Below, piece after piece: positions 1-7,562 of a DNA stretch of 11,230 nucleotides. The notes under the pieces are model-generated. The model was not told where the DNA came from. It did no database searches and saw only the letters and a program-made list of their open reading frames with translations. The DNA is from Euperipatoides rowelli (Eukaryota > Onychophora > Udeonychophora > Euonychophora > Peripatopsidae): assembly GCA_003024985.2 (NCBI GenBank), contig PXIH01S0000289.1. The stretch is one strand, 5' to 3'. Position 1 is the stretch's first letter, and each line of letters starts with the position of its first letter. The translations under genes were made by a program, and so were the position numbers.

Positions 1-152
1 GATTATCATAGGGTTGGAGCATAGTGGGTTTGATACAGAAAAGTTACGGTTCAGGGTAACAGTAAGGTTAGGTCTGTTGATTATCATAGGGTTGGGGCAT
101 AGTGGGTTTAATGCATAGTTGGAGTTAGAGTTATGGTAAGGTTAGGACTGTA
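1..152. repeat. Tandem repeat, two copies of a ~78-bp unit
   Basis: Two head-to-tail copies are visible, at 1-78 and 79 to about 152. Both start with GATTATCATAGGGTTGG and continue with a GCATAGTGGGTTT block. Both end in a GTAAGGTTAGG block followed by TCTGT or ACTGT. The middle of the unit is more diverged. The first copy starts exactly at the window edge, so the array may continue to the left. It could be a small satellite or minisatellite, or a duplicated piece of a dispersed repeat. No coding capacity was seen. Confidence 0.75.
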
Positions 153-494
153 AACAAAAAAAGGCTGCCAGCCATTTTGATCATGTGACTAAATGTCACT
201 AATTGAGCCCCATTTCTAGGCTCTTGTATTTCAACAATTGTCACAAATTCAAGCAAACTGTTAACAGCATTAATGAAGTACCAGAATCCTTGCAAATAAA
301 GATAGAAAATTTTTTATGAATAATTTTGAAATAAATAAATACAGTAACGTATAAGCCAACGAGATATAATCCATGCAAGACTTAATTTATTTATTTCTAA
401 AAGTTTTAAACTATAGGTTTATACAGTCAGTACAAATAAATCAAAATACAAAAATATAATAAAATAACTATTATTGGTGTTAATTTTACAAATA
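153..494. other. AT-rich non-coding stretch, nothing recognised
   Basis: No open frame of note, no repeat of known family and no RNA gene was recognised. It contains a short GC-richer island around 160-215 with an ATCATGTGAC E-box-like word. The rest is A/T-rich with ordinary TTTATTTATTT-type runs. Confidence 0.5.
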
Positions 495-670
495 TACAAT
501 AAGGTGGCCATAAAGCCCTTCAAACATTTTAAAAATTGTTTTACAAAAAAGTATTGCATGTATAGTTAGGCTATATTATTAGTGTGGAAAGGAAGATGAT
601 AAATTCATAAAGTTTCCCCCCCCCCCTCCTCTGTTTTAGGTAGAAGTTGAATTGCTGTAGGGGGTGCTGT
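495..670 (+). repeat. Left terminal inverted repeat
   Basis: This arm contains, in order: a GGTGGCCATAAAGCCCTTC block; AAAGTATTGCATGTATAGTT; GTGTGGAAAGGAAGAT; AAATTCATAAAGTTT; a run of 11 C (616-626); CTCTGTTTT; and GTAGAAGTTGAATTGCTGTAG. Each block recurs in the same order on the opposite strand at 6475-6618. Differences are mainly short indels near the outer end, an ATTTTAAAAATTGTTTT expansion, and the C run, which is a short T/C run in the other arm. Confidence 0.85.
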
Positions 671-687
671 ATTTAAAATTGTGATAA

Positions 688-1037
688 TACAGGAGAAAGC
701 TCAATGTTTTGTATGGTACCAAGAGACCAAGTCACTGATTATTGTGTAGCAAAATTTTTGAAGGGAATATGGATGAAGCCGCTTGTGTAAAAATTTTTGA
801 ACTGTGGTCCGGGGATTCCGAGTTTACATGACACACAATTGTTAGATTTGGATGAGTTTCATTGAAATGTTTCCTGCACCGACAAAACGCTGTAGGCCTA
901 ATCACTGACGGACAGTCGTCCTGTTTACGGAAGGGAGCCAACACTTCCGGTCTGCTTAAACTTTCAATACCACACTAACAATACTTAGGCGGATTTCACT
1001 GCACAATAATCAAACACACTGAGCTTTCTCCTGTAGT
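688..1037. mobile_element. Small ~350-bp element with 16-bp inverted ends
   Basis: TACAGGAGAAAGCTCA occurs at 688-703, and its exact reverse complement ends at about 1036. The following bases are also similar (ATGTTTTG against GTGTGTTTG inverted). Both ends start with TA followed by CAGGAG, as in TA-targeting DNA transposons. The interior has visibly higher GC and more CpG than its surroundings. On the minus strand it has an open frame of about 80 codons between stops (about 732-980), but that frame has no ATG at its start, and I recognise no domain in it. An ETS-like word ACCGGAAGTG lies on the minus strand at 942-951. This could be a MITE, a captured piece of a host promoter or exon, or the internal part of the larger surrounding transposon. 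Confidence 0.45.
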
Positions 1038-1045
1038 GTCGCCAA

Positions 1046-1059
1046 TATAACTATAACTC
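1046..1059 (+). repeat. 14-bp direct repeat, left copy (putative target-site duplication)
   Basis: TATAACTATAACTC here is identical to 5872-5885, and the two copies bracket the LINE. The 14-bp length suits target-primed reverse transcription. The sequence is itself a partial 6-bp repeat (TATAAC), so on the LINE strand the left copy might instead be a short tandem 3' tail of the element, as CR1-group elements often have. Confidence 0.6.
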
Positions 1060-1069
1060 CACTCGGCTT

Positions 1070-4000
1070 CTACTTATTTTCGAACTCTCTATCCACCTCC
1101 TCCCCTTATTTCCCACATTCTTAATAATACCTTCACCCATCCCATCCAGTTACCCTCCCCCTCGAATCCAAACCATTTACCCATCCTGTCCAATTCATTT
1201 GCTCCCTCAACTCTCTCCCCTCTCACTCTCAACAATCTTTCCCCTTTCATTCTTTAATGCTTCACATTCCATCAAAAATGTGTCATATTTTCTTCTCCCA
1301 TCCCACATAAACTATACATTGTTTCCCCTTCCCCTCCGAACCTTATTTTTTAACTTTAGTATCTAAACTTCCTGCCNTAGCCTGAAACAGCAATTTACTT
1401 CCTCTGTCATTACCATATAATATTCCTTCCTCTTTTATAATTTTTTTATATTTGTATATCTCTAACGTTTCTTTACCTTGTATCCCTTTCAACCGTTTCC
1501 TCTCTCCCTCCTCTCTAGCCATTACCATTACTTGATTCCCCCATTTTTTAAAATCCATCCCCCTTCAATTATTCTCATGTCTCCCTCCCATAATCTTACA
1601 TAACTTATTCTATTTCCATCAACTATCTTTGCCATCTTTATAACTCTCTTCCAACATCCCGACTTTGTCGCCCTAAAAAAAAACATCCCTGAATACCCAT
1701 TTACACATTCTTTCATCTATCAACAATTGTAGTATTCCATACCTTTTCAGCTTCACACTCCCTATCTTCAAATGTACTCCATCCTATAACTCCCTAATAG
1801 CTTCTTTTGCCATGTATATATTTCCTCCCAATGCAAATCTACCATCTCTCTCAGAGAGAGTCTCTCTGCATTTTCTCAATTTTATTCCTAATGATTCCTG
1901 TCATCACTAATGCATTCTTTCCATGCATAACCCCTGGTATAGCTATCCCTTTCCATAATATTCTAGTCACTTCATACCTATTATAGCTCATACCACTCTT
2001 TGATGATCCCCCTATTTCTTTTTATTTTCTCTAATACCTTCTCCTCCCAACCTTTTAAATATTTTTTCCCTGCTCTTAAATTTATTCCCGATAATCATAT
2101 TGTTCTACCTCCTTTATATTCCTCTCTCCTAATTTCCATGCCAATATTTCCTTCTTATTAATCCATAGTATTTTAGATTTATCTATATTAAATTCCATCC
2201 TAAGCTTATCTATCTTACTACAAATCTCCAACAATATCTGCATATCTTCCCTATTTTCCATGTAAAGTACTATATCATCCGCAAACAATAATCCTGGCGA
2301 CGTTTTCCCTACTCCCCTCAGAAACATTCCTCTACTTGAATCCATCAACTCTCTATCTAATTCATCTAAATATAATACAAATAGTATAGCCGACATGGGA
2401 CATCTCTGTCTTAACCCTCTTTTACATCCAATCCTCTTAGAATTTATCACCTCCCATTGATATATTGTATATTTGTATTATCCTTATATATTTTGTAAAA
2501 TTCTTACCAATTCGACTTTCATCCCTTTCTTTATTAATATTTTCCATAAAATTTCCCTATCCACCATGTCATATGCCTTACTTAAATCCAAAAATCCTAT
2601 TACCATTCCATCATTTTCTCTCATATTTCTTTCCATAAGTTGTGATATGATATACAGACAGTCTCCCATATTTTTATTTTTTCTAAATCCATGCTGTAAC
2701 TCGCCCAATATTTTCCTTTTCTCTATCCATTCCACTCTTTCATGATATAAATAAAGATTTTATATAAAATTCTTGTTACCGCTATCAGTCTATAATTTTC
2801 TAACTTCCTTTAATCTTTCCCTTTGTATACTAATCGGATTCTTGTTTCTCTCCATTCAGGTGCTTTCTTTCCATTGATTATATCTTCCATACACTTTTTT
2901 AAAACTCTTCTCGATTCCAAATTCATTACCTTTACCATCTCAATTGCAAAATCATCCAAACCTCTAGCCTTTCCATTATTCATTTTATCTATATTATTTA
3001 ACACTCCCTCTTCTATTTCCATAGTTTGCTCTTTCTTATATTTATTACAATTTTCCACTCCTTTCATTCTTTTCCCCCGAAAGCTCACCTCCCTCTTTCA
3101 CCTCTTGTATTTTGCTTACATACTCATCTAATATTTTTATATTTCCTCATTTTCCCCTTTCAATCCCATTATTTCCTGACTTCCTCCACTTCCTTCTCCC
3201 TTTCTATTAACATAACTCCAAAACTTTCTACAGCCCTCCCATAAACCTTCTTATAATTCCTTCATGAATTCTCTATCCCTCTTACCCCTATGTTCATCTA
3301 TTTTAATCCTAGCCTTCCTTTTACTTATTATATATTCCTCCCACTTAATCCTAATTACGTTTTCCTCCTGCTTTTTTATACTTTTTTGTATTCTCTACTT
3401 GCTTTCTTCTTATCCTTTATTACCTCTTTTGTTTTCCTAATCCACCCTTTTCTATACTTGCACTTTATTCCCATTCTCTTACCTATTGTGATTTCAGCAC
3501 ACTCTTCCATTATCCCCATAGTCTATCTCTTTTCCCGTTTTTAATTTTGTCATTTAAATCCTTACCAAATTAATCTAATTTTCCCTTTCCTTTAATATCC
3601 CATCCTCTTTAAAATTTATCTTCATTTTCTCCCTAACTCCCCCTAACGTAATTGTTAAAAGATAATGATCTGATTCACATCCCTTTTCCTCTTCATCCCA
3701 AATTTTTATCTCATTAACCCATTCTCCTCCCACTAATATCTAATCAATGACTGCTTTTTGACTTCCTCTGCACCAAGTAATCATTCCTTCACATACATAC
3801 ATCAAATTCCCTATTTCCATATTCGATCTTAATATCATTTTAATAATTTCCCATTTTTATTTTTATCTCCCCCATTTCCTCTATATGTCCATTAAATCCC
3901 CCATCAACACTTTCATTCCTTTTTCTTTCTAAACAATTATATATATATTTTTATTCCATTCAAAATTCTCTTCATCCTTATTTGATGCAATATATAGCCT

Positions 4001-4367
4001 ACTATTCCTAACATTATCTTATTTTCATCTATCCCTATTCTTGTCCGTGTGTTCCTTACAATATACTCCCTCCGTTATCATATTTGATCCCTTTATTCCC
4101 AAATCACTATTCATCCAACCTTTTTTGCATCTCCCCTATTTCTTCCTATCCATTCATCTTCTGTGGTATCTACATATCTCTTAAATGTGTTTCCGCTATT
4201 CCCAAATAATTTAATTTTTCGATCTCGCACATCTATTAATTCACCCCATTTCTCCTCCCTCCTTGCAATTCAAAAACCCAATTTTTAATAATTTACCTCA
4301 TTCTCTTCTGTATTTCCTTTTGTAATTTTACATTTTTTTTATTTCCATTAATTCCCTTTTTTTCCAT
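1070..4367 (-). pseudogene. LINE ORF2 pseudogene: APE endonuclease, reverse transcriptase, zinc knuckle
   Basis: In a live element this protein would nick genomic DNA and copy the LINE RNA at the nick. The chosen start is an ATG at 4367-4365, about 35 nt after the ORF1 stop. Endonuclease signs: IAETHLR near 4184-4192 (catalytic Glu and His), MGDFNG near 3890 (needs one frameshift), TWCRGSQKAVIDYILV with one stop near 3740-3785, and SDHYLL near 3655-3673. Reverse transcriptase signs: NNGKARGLDDFAIEMVK and PEWRETRIRLVYKGKD (2810-3088), LQHGFRKN and GFLDLSKAYDMVDREIL (2484-2735, motif A near 2555-2600), GLRQRCPMSAILF, and the catalytic LLFADDIVLY with FADD at 2274-2285. Downstream are lysine/arginine-rich C-terminal segments (1343-1716) and a CxxC-H-C knuckle-like SLCGMGEENMTHF/MEC motif (1243-1326) split by a frameshift. 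At least six frame breaks are present. The family assignment is firm and the exact C-terminus is not. Confidence 0.85.
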
Positions 4368-4402
4368 GACTATCCCTGCATCCGGTTTCAGTATACTCTG
4401 CT

Positions 4403-5708
4403 TTATTTCTTCCCATATCCATGCCTCCCCTCCCCCATCTTCCTTACTCTACTAATTTCTTTTATACTATTCCCCAATACATATTCACCCTCTCTATTTA
4501 AATGTAGTCCATCATCCCTATATAACCTTTTATTAAAAAAATTATGACCTAAATTGCTATACCCTACCCCTCTTCCTCACATATTATTCTCAATCCCTCG
4601 TTTACCTTTTCTATTTTATTATTCCATTCATCCTTTCGGTTGTATCTTTATATTTATCCCACCTGAATATTTTTTTGATGTCATAATTAATCCCCTCATT
4701 CCCCTTATCATTTACACTTCATCCAAAGTTTCCAAAACATTTGTCCACCTATTATTATTACTCTTTACCTTTTTACACTATTTTTTATGACCCTTCTAAT
4801 ATCTCTGATTTTTGCTCCACCTAATGAAATCCTACACCTACCCCAAATATTTTCCCTGTTCCACAGATTTCCCACCTCCCTCATACAAGAATCACCTATG
4901 AGTATTTCATTATCATCTTTGTTATTTACTCCTTCTTTTGTCCCATATATTTTTTTCTTAGTTTTAACTTTCCCCTCCCCTTCTTCTATTCCTTATCCTC
5001 TCACTAGATTACCTCCTCGTTTCTCATCTTTATACTTAAATCTCCCGTTTCATTTACCACTTCATAGCTATCCGAATCACCCCCATCTGAATCAGTTTCA
5101 CCATATTCATATTCACTATTTTCTATACTTACCAACTTAATGCTATTCTCTTCTATATTTATCATATTTTCGTCTATCTCATTTCTTTCCAAATATTGAT
5201 CAATCCCTTCATATTCTCTTCGATCTGTCTCAATCTATCTTCCAAAGTTTCTATCTTTTATCCATATCATTCTAATTTTTTTCCTTATTTACCTTGTCAC
5301 CCTTTATCTACATCTATAACCCCTATACCCATATTTTTTATCATTACTTATATCAATCCTATCTCACTTTTTAATCCCCAAATTCATTCTTCATCCCTTC
5401 CATTTCTCTACCATACGCTTCCATTCTATTTATTTTAACCTCACTTATTTCAGCTATACATTCCTCACATATCCAAAAACTACTTACCTTTTCCCTTACC
5501 CATCCCTACGCATTTCAGATGAACCCATTTTATGCAACCATTTCCTCTCACTTTTTTATTCCACACATTTACTCGAATACCCCTCAAACCTATTTCTCCT
5601 TTCCCTAAAACTNTCTTCTTTTCACTCCTCCCTCTCCTTCATTTTTTTCTTTTTCACTCCCCCCGACTTGCCTATCATTCCTAATCCACTCACTCCGCCT
5701 TCTGCCAT
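4403..5708 (-). pseudogene. LINE ORF1 pseudogene: PHD-like finger, acidic segment, SGNH esterase
   Basis: The start is ATG at 5708-5706 (MAEGGVSGLGMIGKSGG, then a basic KKKK stretch). A PHD-like zinc finger follows at about 5440-5590: KKVRGNGCIKWVHLKC, then after a frameshift FWICEECIAEI. The canonical Cys pair expected between Ile-Lys and Trp appears lost. At 5004-5192 lies a 62-codon open piece very rich in Glu, Asp and Ser. An SGNH hydrolase follows. Block I is IGDSC (GDS codons at 4888-4896), then LGGAKIRDI. Block III is IIIGG followed by a broken TN (4735-4765). Block V is DDGLHLNREGEY (about 4490-4520), which carries the catalytic Asp-x-x-His. The stop codon is at 4403-4405. In CR1-group LINEs this protein binds element RNA and carries an esterase whose role in mobility is not settled. 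Several frameshifts make it non-functional. Confidence 0.8.
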
Positions 5709-5871
5709 TTTAACAATTTGTAAAAATTAATATCTACTCTATAAACTCCACCTTATTTATATCTGTTATCACCTTACGTAATGCAAATTACAAATCCCTA
5801 TAATCTCACTAATACAGCCCAATCCTAACAATTTTATTCTTATATTTCAAATTAAAAAAACTTATTAAAAC
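5709..5871 (-). other. Putative 5' untranslated leader / internal promoter region of the LINE
   Basis: About 160 nt lie between the putative target-site duplication and the first ATG of ORF1. LINE 5' leaders carry the internal promoter, but no specific element is recognisable by eye here. The strong purine bias of the coding strand weakens in this segment. Confidence 0.4.
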
Positions 5872-5885
5872 TATAACTATAACTC
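5872..5885 (+). repeat. 14-bp direct repeat, right copy (putative target-site duplication)
   Basis: Identical to TATAACTATAACTC at 1046-1059. It lies immediately 5' of the LINE leader when read on the minus strand, so a copy here supports an element that is not 5'-truncated. Confidence 0.6.
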
Positions 5886-5938
5886 ATAAATTTGTTATTA
5901 TGCTTTAATCCTAACTTATCTTTATAATCCAGTCACTT

Positions 5939-5956
5939 AAAAAAAAAAAAAAAAAA
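5939..5956 (+). repeat. Poly(A) run of 18
   Basis: An uninterrupted run of A lies between the LINE boundary and the long hairpin. It may be a simple repeat or the worn tail of a short retroposed sequence, but no such sequence was recognised upstream. Confidence 0.7.
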
Positions 5957-5973
5957 TCCTAATATAAATGCAC

Positions 5974-6089
5974 TTAATGAAATAATATATATGCAAGGTA
6001 TAAAGGTAAGAGAAAGGGAAAAAGATGTTTACGTTATCTTTTTCCCTTTCTCTTACCTTTATACCTTGAATATATAATTATTTCATTAA
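5974..6089. repeat. Long, nearly perfect hairpin (53-54-nt arms, 9-nt loop)
   Basis: The core arms at 5994-6026 and 6036-6068 are perfectly complementary over 33 bp (left arm begins CAAGGTATAAAGGTAAGAG) around the loop GTTTACGTT. The outer parts, 5974-5993 and 6069-6089, continue the pairing with one bulge and one mismatch. Both outer ends are TTAA. The arms contain a purine tract facing a pyrimidine tract. It could be a tiny foldback MITE or, if transcribed, a source of double-stranded RNA. No transcript evidence is available from sequence. Confidence 0.9.
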
Positions 6090-6474
6090 TAATTATATAT
6101 AACAATTATATATACATATCAATATCTACAGTATATACCATTAATAACCCTCAAACTTAATTCAAACAAACAAGCCAACATCACCCACACTTAGTTACTC
6201 ATTAATCGTCACACTTTACAGCCCTCAATCCGTGCACGTTATCGAAACTAAATCCCCCACAAAAATTTATTTGTTCGAAATTATATATTCAATAATAAAT
6301 ATATGATGTTAAGAAACAATAATATCAATGATTAATTAATTTAATTAAACAAAAGAAATATGTATGGGAAAAAAAATAATTGTATTAATATTATCACCAA
6401 GACACATCCAACAATGTGTTCACACTTCCAACTTTGTGCATAGACACTAGCGCCCTTTCAAATTCAGCGATTGT
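6090..6474. other. AT-rich interior of the outer transposon, no gene recognised
   Basis: This segment lies between the hairpin and the right inverted repeat. All six frames are broken by stops, and no transposase catalytic motif was recognised. The part from 6400 to 6474 is GC-richer (GACACTAGCGCCC and similar words) and may belong to the transposon's subterminal region. Confidence 0.5.
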
Positions 6475-6618
6475 AGCGCCTCCTACAGCAACTCAGCTTC
6501 TACCAAAAACAGAGGGGAAAAAACTTTATGAATTTATCTTCCTTTCCACAATAATCTTATAACTATACATGCAATACTTTTTTTTTTAATGTTGGAAGGA
6601 CTTCATGGCCATCCTGTA
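6475..6618 (-). repeat. Right terminal inverted repeat
   Basis: The reverse complement of this arm repeats the order of blocks found at 495-670: GATGGCCATGAAGTCCTTCC, AAAGTATTGCATGTATAGTT, GTGGAAAGGAAGAT, AAATTCATAAAGTTT, CCCCTCTGTTTT, and GTAGAAGCTGAGTTGCTGTAG. The outer end reads CATCCTGTA followed by unrelated AT-rich DNA, which marks the border. Confidence 0.85.
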
Positions 6619-7059
6619 TAACTAAAAATGTAATCACAAAAATATAAACGCTCAGACTACTCTAACCAGTAATCTCAAAAGGATAAAACCCCTGACTATT
6701 GTATCAATTTCCATTTGAAGACCCGAGACCACCTGGAAAAAGTGAATGGAGTAAATTATTTCAAGTTACAATATTTCTTATCAATAATTTGAAGAAGAAT
6801 GAAATCAACTTTTAACTTTATCCACTTTTATGCAAAATTTATGAGAGATTTTATTATTTCTGTAATTAATTTTAATCTAATAACGATTTCCTTTCAGAGG
6901 AACAAAATATCATTTTTGATTATTTTTGTCTTGGAGTTAAAATAAAAATCTTTTGTAATCTTTCGCTAAATGGAATTTTTTTTTAGTTCATAAATTCTTT
7001 TGGTCTCTAATAATTTTATCCCAGTCTAAGCTTTCTTGTTTATTATGCGTTTGGTAAAC
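6619..7059. other. AT-rich non-coding stretch, nothing recognised
   Basis: No open frame, repeat family or RNA gene is supported. A pyrimidine-rich AACGATTTCCTTTCAG at about 6884-6899 looks like a plus-strand 3' splice site, but the sequence after it is not open for long in any recognisable gene. Confidence 0.5.
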
Positions 7060-7410
7060 GATTGATTCTGTAACAAATAACTTTCATAAATAATTTCAAA
7101 TGCTTGAACAGGCATAATATAGCCTATTTAAGTTTACTCCTAATAAAACCACATTGCTTTTTTAGATTATTAATAATACTTTTTATGTGAATTTTGAAAC
7201 TAAAGTCTTCATCGAAAGTGATTCCTAAGTCATTAGGCTATCTTACTTTTTTTTTATATTCAATATGATATTTTTTATTATTTTTTTCTAAATGTAATAC
7301 AGTTATTTTATCAGTGTTTAAGATAAAACCATCAAAATTGATTATGTTATTAAAGTCATCAAGTGAATTTTTTAACATAATTTATGATACAATCGCTTTG
7401 TCAAACATCC
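7060..7410 (-). pseudogene. Fragment of a second non-LTR reverse transcriptase
   Basis: On the minus strand one frame reads LKNSLDDFNNIINFDGFILN, TDKITVLHLEKNNKKYHIEY, then after a single TAG codon, NDLGITFDEDFSFKIHIKS and IINNLKKQCGFIR. This is the standard stretch just after the catalytic YADD box in CR1/jockey/I-type reverse transcriptases: a loop with helix, then N-x-x-K, then LG-(V/I)-x-(F/L)-D-x-x-(L/F)-(S/T)-F-x-x-HI and a GFI. Upstream, near 7390-7410, a degraded FD-KAIVS could be the remains of the FADD box itself. Only about 110 codons survive, so it is a relic unrelated in position to the large LINE. Its codon use is far more A/T-rich than that of the LINE at 1060-5871. Confidence 0.7.
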
Positions 7411-7427
7411 AGAAAGTGAAATTTCAT

Positions 7428-7562
7428 GCTGTCGTCGTTTTAAAGGTCAAATGTTACGGATTTTATAAAAAAAATTTTTATTACGGTACTGATTTTCAAC
7501 GATTTTTACTAAAAAAAATATCCACCAGAAAAAAAAAATTAAAAACAAAATAGTTATTTACA
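7428..7562 (+). repeat. Left arm of a large imperfect inverted repeat
   Basis: Pairs with 7976-8104. Shared blocks in order are GTTTTAAAGGTCAAATGT, GATTTTCAA, TTACTAAAAAAAA, and AGTTATTTACA. Weaker similarity extends outward through a CATCCAGAA word (7406-7414 against 8152-8160, with a ~34-bp indel) and inward to about 7606. The outer extension overlaps the reverse transcriptase relic. Confidence 0.75.

Larger units (their letters stand above)
1060..5871 (-). mobile_element. Degenerate CR1-group-like non-LTR retrotransposon (LINE), near full length
   Basis: Read on the minus strand, the element runs from a ~160-nt 5' leader (5709-5871) through ORF1 (PHD-like finger plus SGNH esterase) and ORF2 (APE endonuclease, reverse transcriptase, zinc knuckle) to its 3' end near 1060. 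This domain order, with both PHD and esterase in ORF1, is characteristic of CR1-related LINEs (CR1, L2, Crack, Daphne and relatives). The 4.8-kb length is normal for a complete copy. Frameshifts and stops are numerous, so the copy is dead. The coding strand is strikingly purine-rich and poor in C throughout, which helps mark its limits. The clade within the CR1 group cannot be fixed by eye. Confidence 0.85.
495..6618. mobile_element. Tc1/mariner-like DNA transposon or MITE with long inverted repeats, interrupted by a LINE
   Basis: The ends at 495-670 and 6475-6618 are inverted copies of each other. The terminal motif reads TACAGGATGGCCATGAAGTCC on the inverted right end and is matched at the left end with small differences. 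A terminal CAGG-TGGCCA-AAGTCC motif flanked by TA is typical in style of Tc1/mariner-type elements, which duplicate a TA target. Removing the LINE bracketed by a 14-bp direct repeat leaves about 1.3 kb, the size of a mariner element. However, no DDE/D transposase frame was recognised in the remaining 671-1045 and 5886-6474. The element is therefore either non-autonomous or too decayed to read. An alternative is two independent copies of one short repeat in opposite orientation; the clean similarity boundaries at both outer edges argue against this. Confidence 0.6.

Noticed and set aside
60-150. GGTTAGG-like words suggesting telomeric repeats (arthropod TTAGG)
   Set aside because: The words are isolated within a 78-bp unit and never form a tandem TTAGG array.
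616-626. Run of 11 C as a possible regulatory or G-quadruplex site
   Set aside because: It sits inside the transposon repeat, and the matching right arm has only a short T/C run there, so it is most likely a slippage expansion.
732-944. A 70-codon minus-strand frame proposed as a small protein gene
   Set aside because: Its first codon is GTG, not ATG, which is not credible as an animal start. The open stretch upstream has no ATG either. It may be an exon fragment, but no domain is recognisable, so it is not called as a CDS.
1843-1866. TCTCTCTCAGAGAGAGTCTCTCTG, considered as a GAGA-type regulatory site
   Set aside because: It is within the LINE ORF2 pseudogene and is short and low in complexity; local slippage is a sufficient explanation.
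2473-5438. Several plus-strand open frames (for example 2473-2745, 2823-3131, 3290-3544, 4554-5140, 5196-5438) rich in Phe, Leu, Ser and Pro
   Set aside because: They lie antisense to the LINE and result from its pyrimidine-rich plus strand, which rarely forms stop codons. The hydrophobic look is a composition artefact, not membrane proteins.
7314-7553. A 79-codon plus-strand frame beginning with ATG
   Set aside because: It spans the reverse transcriptase relic on the opposite strand and an A-rich repeat arm, and ends in a run of Lys. No family resemblance was seen.
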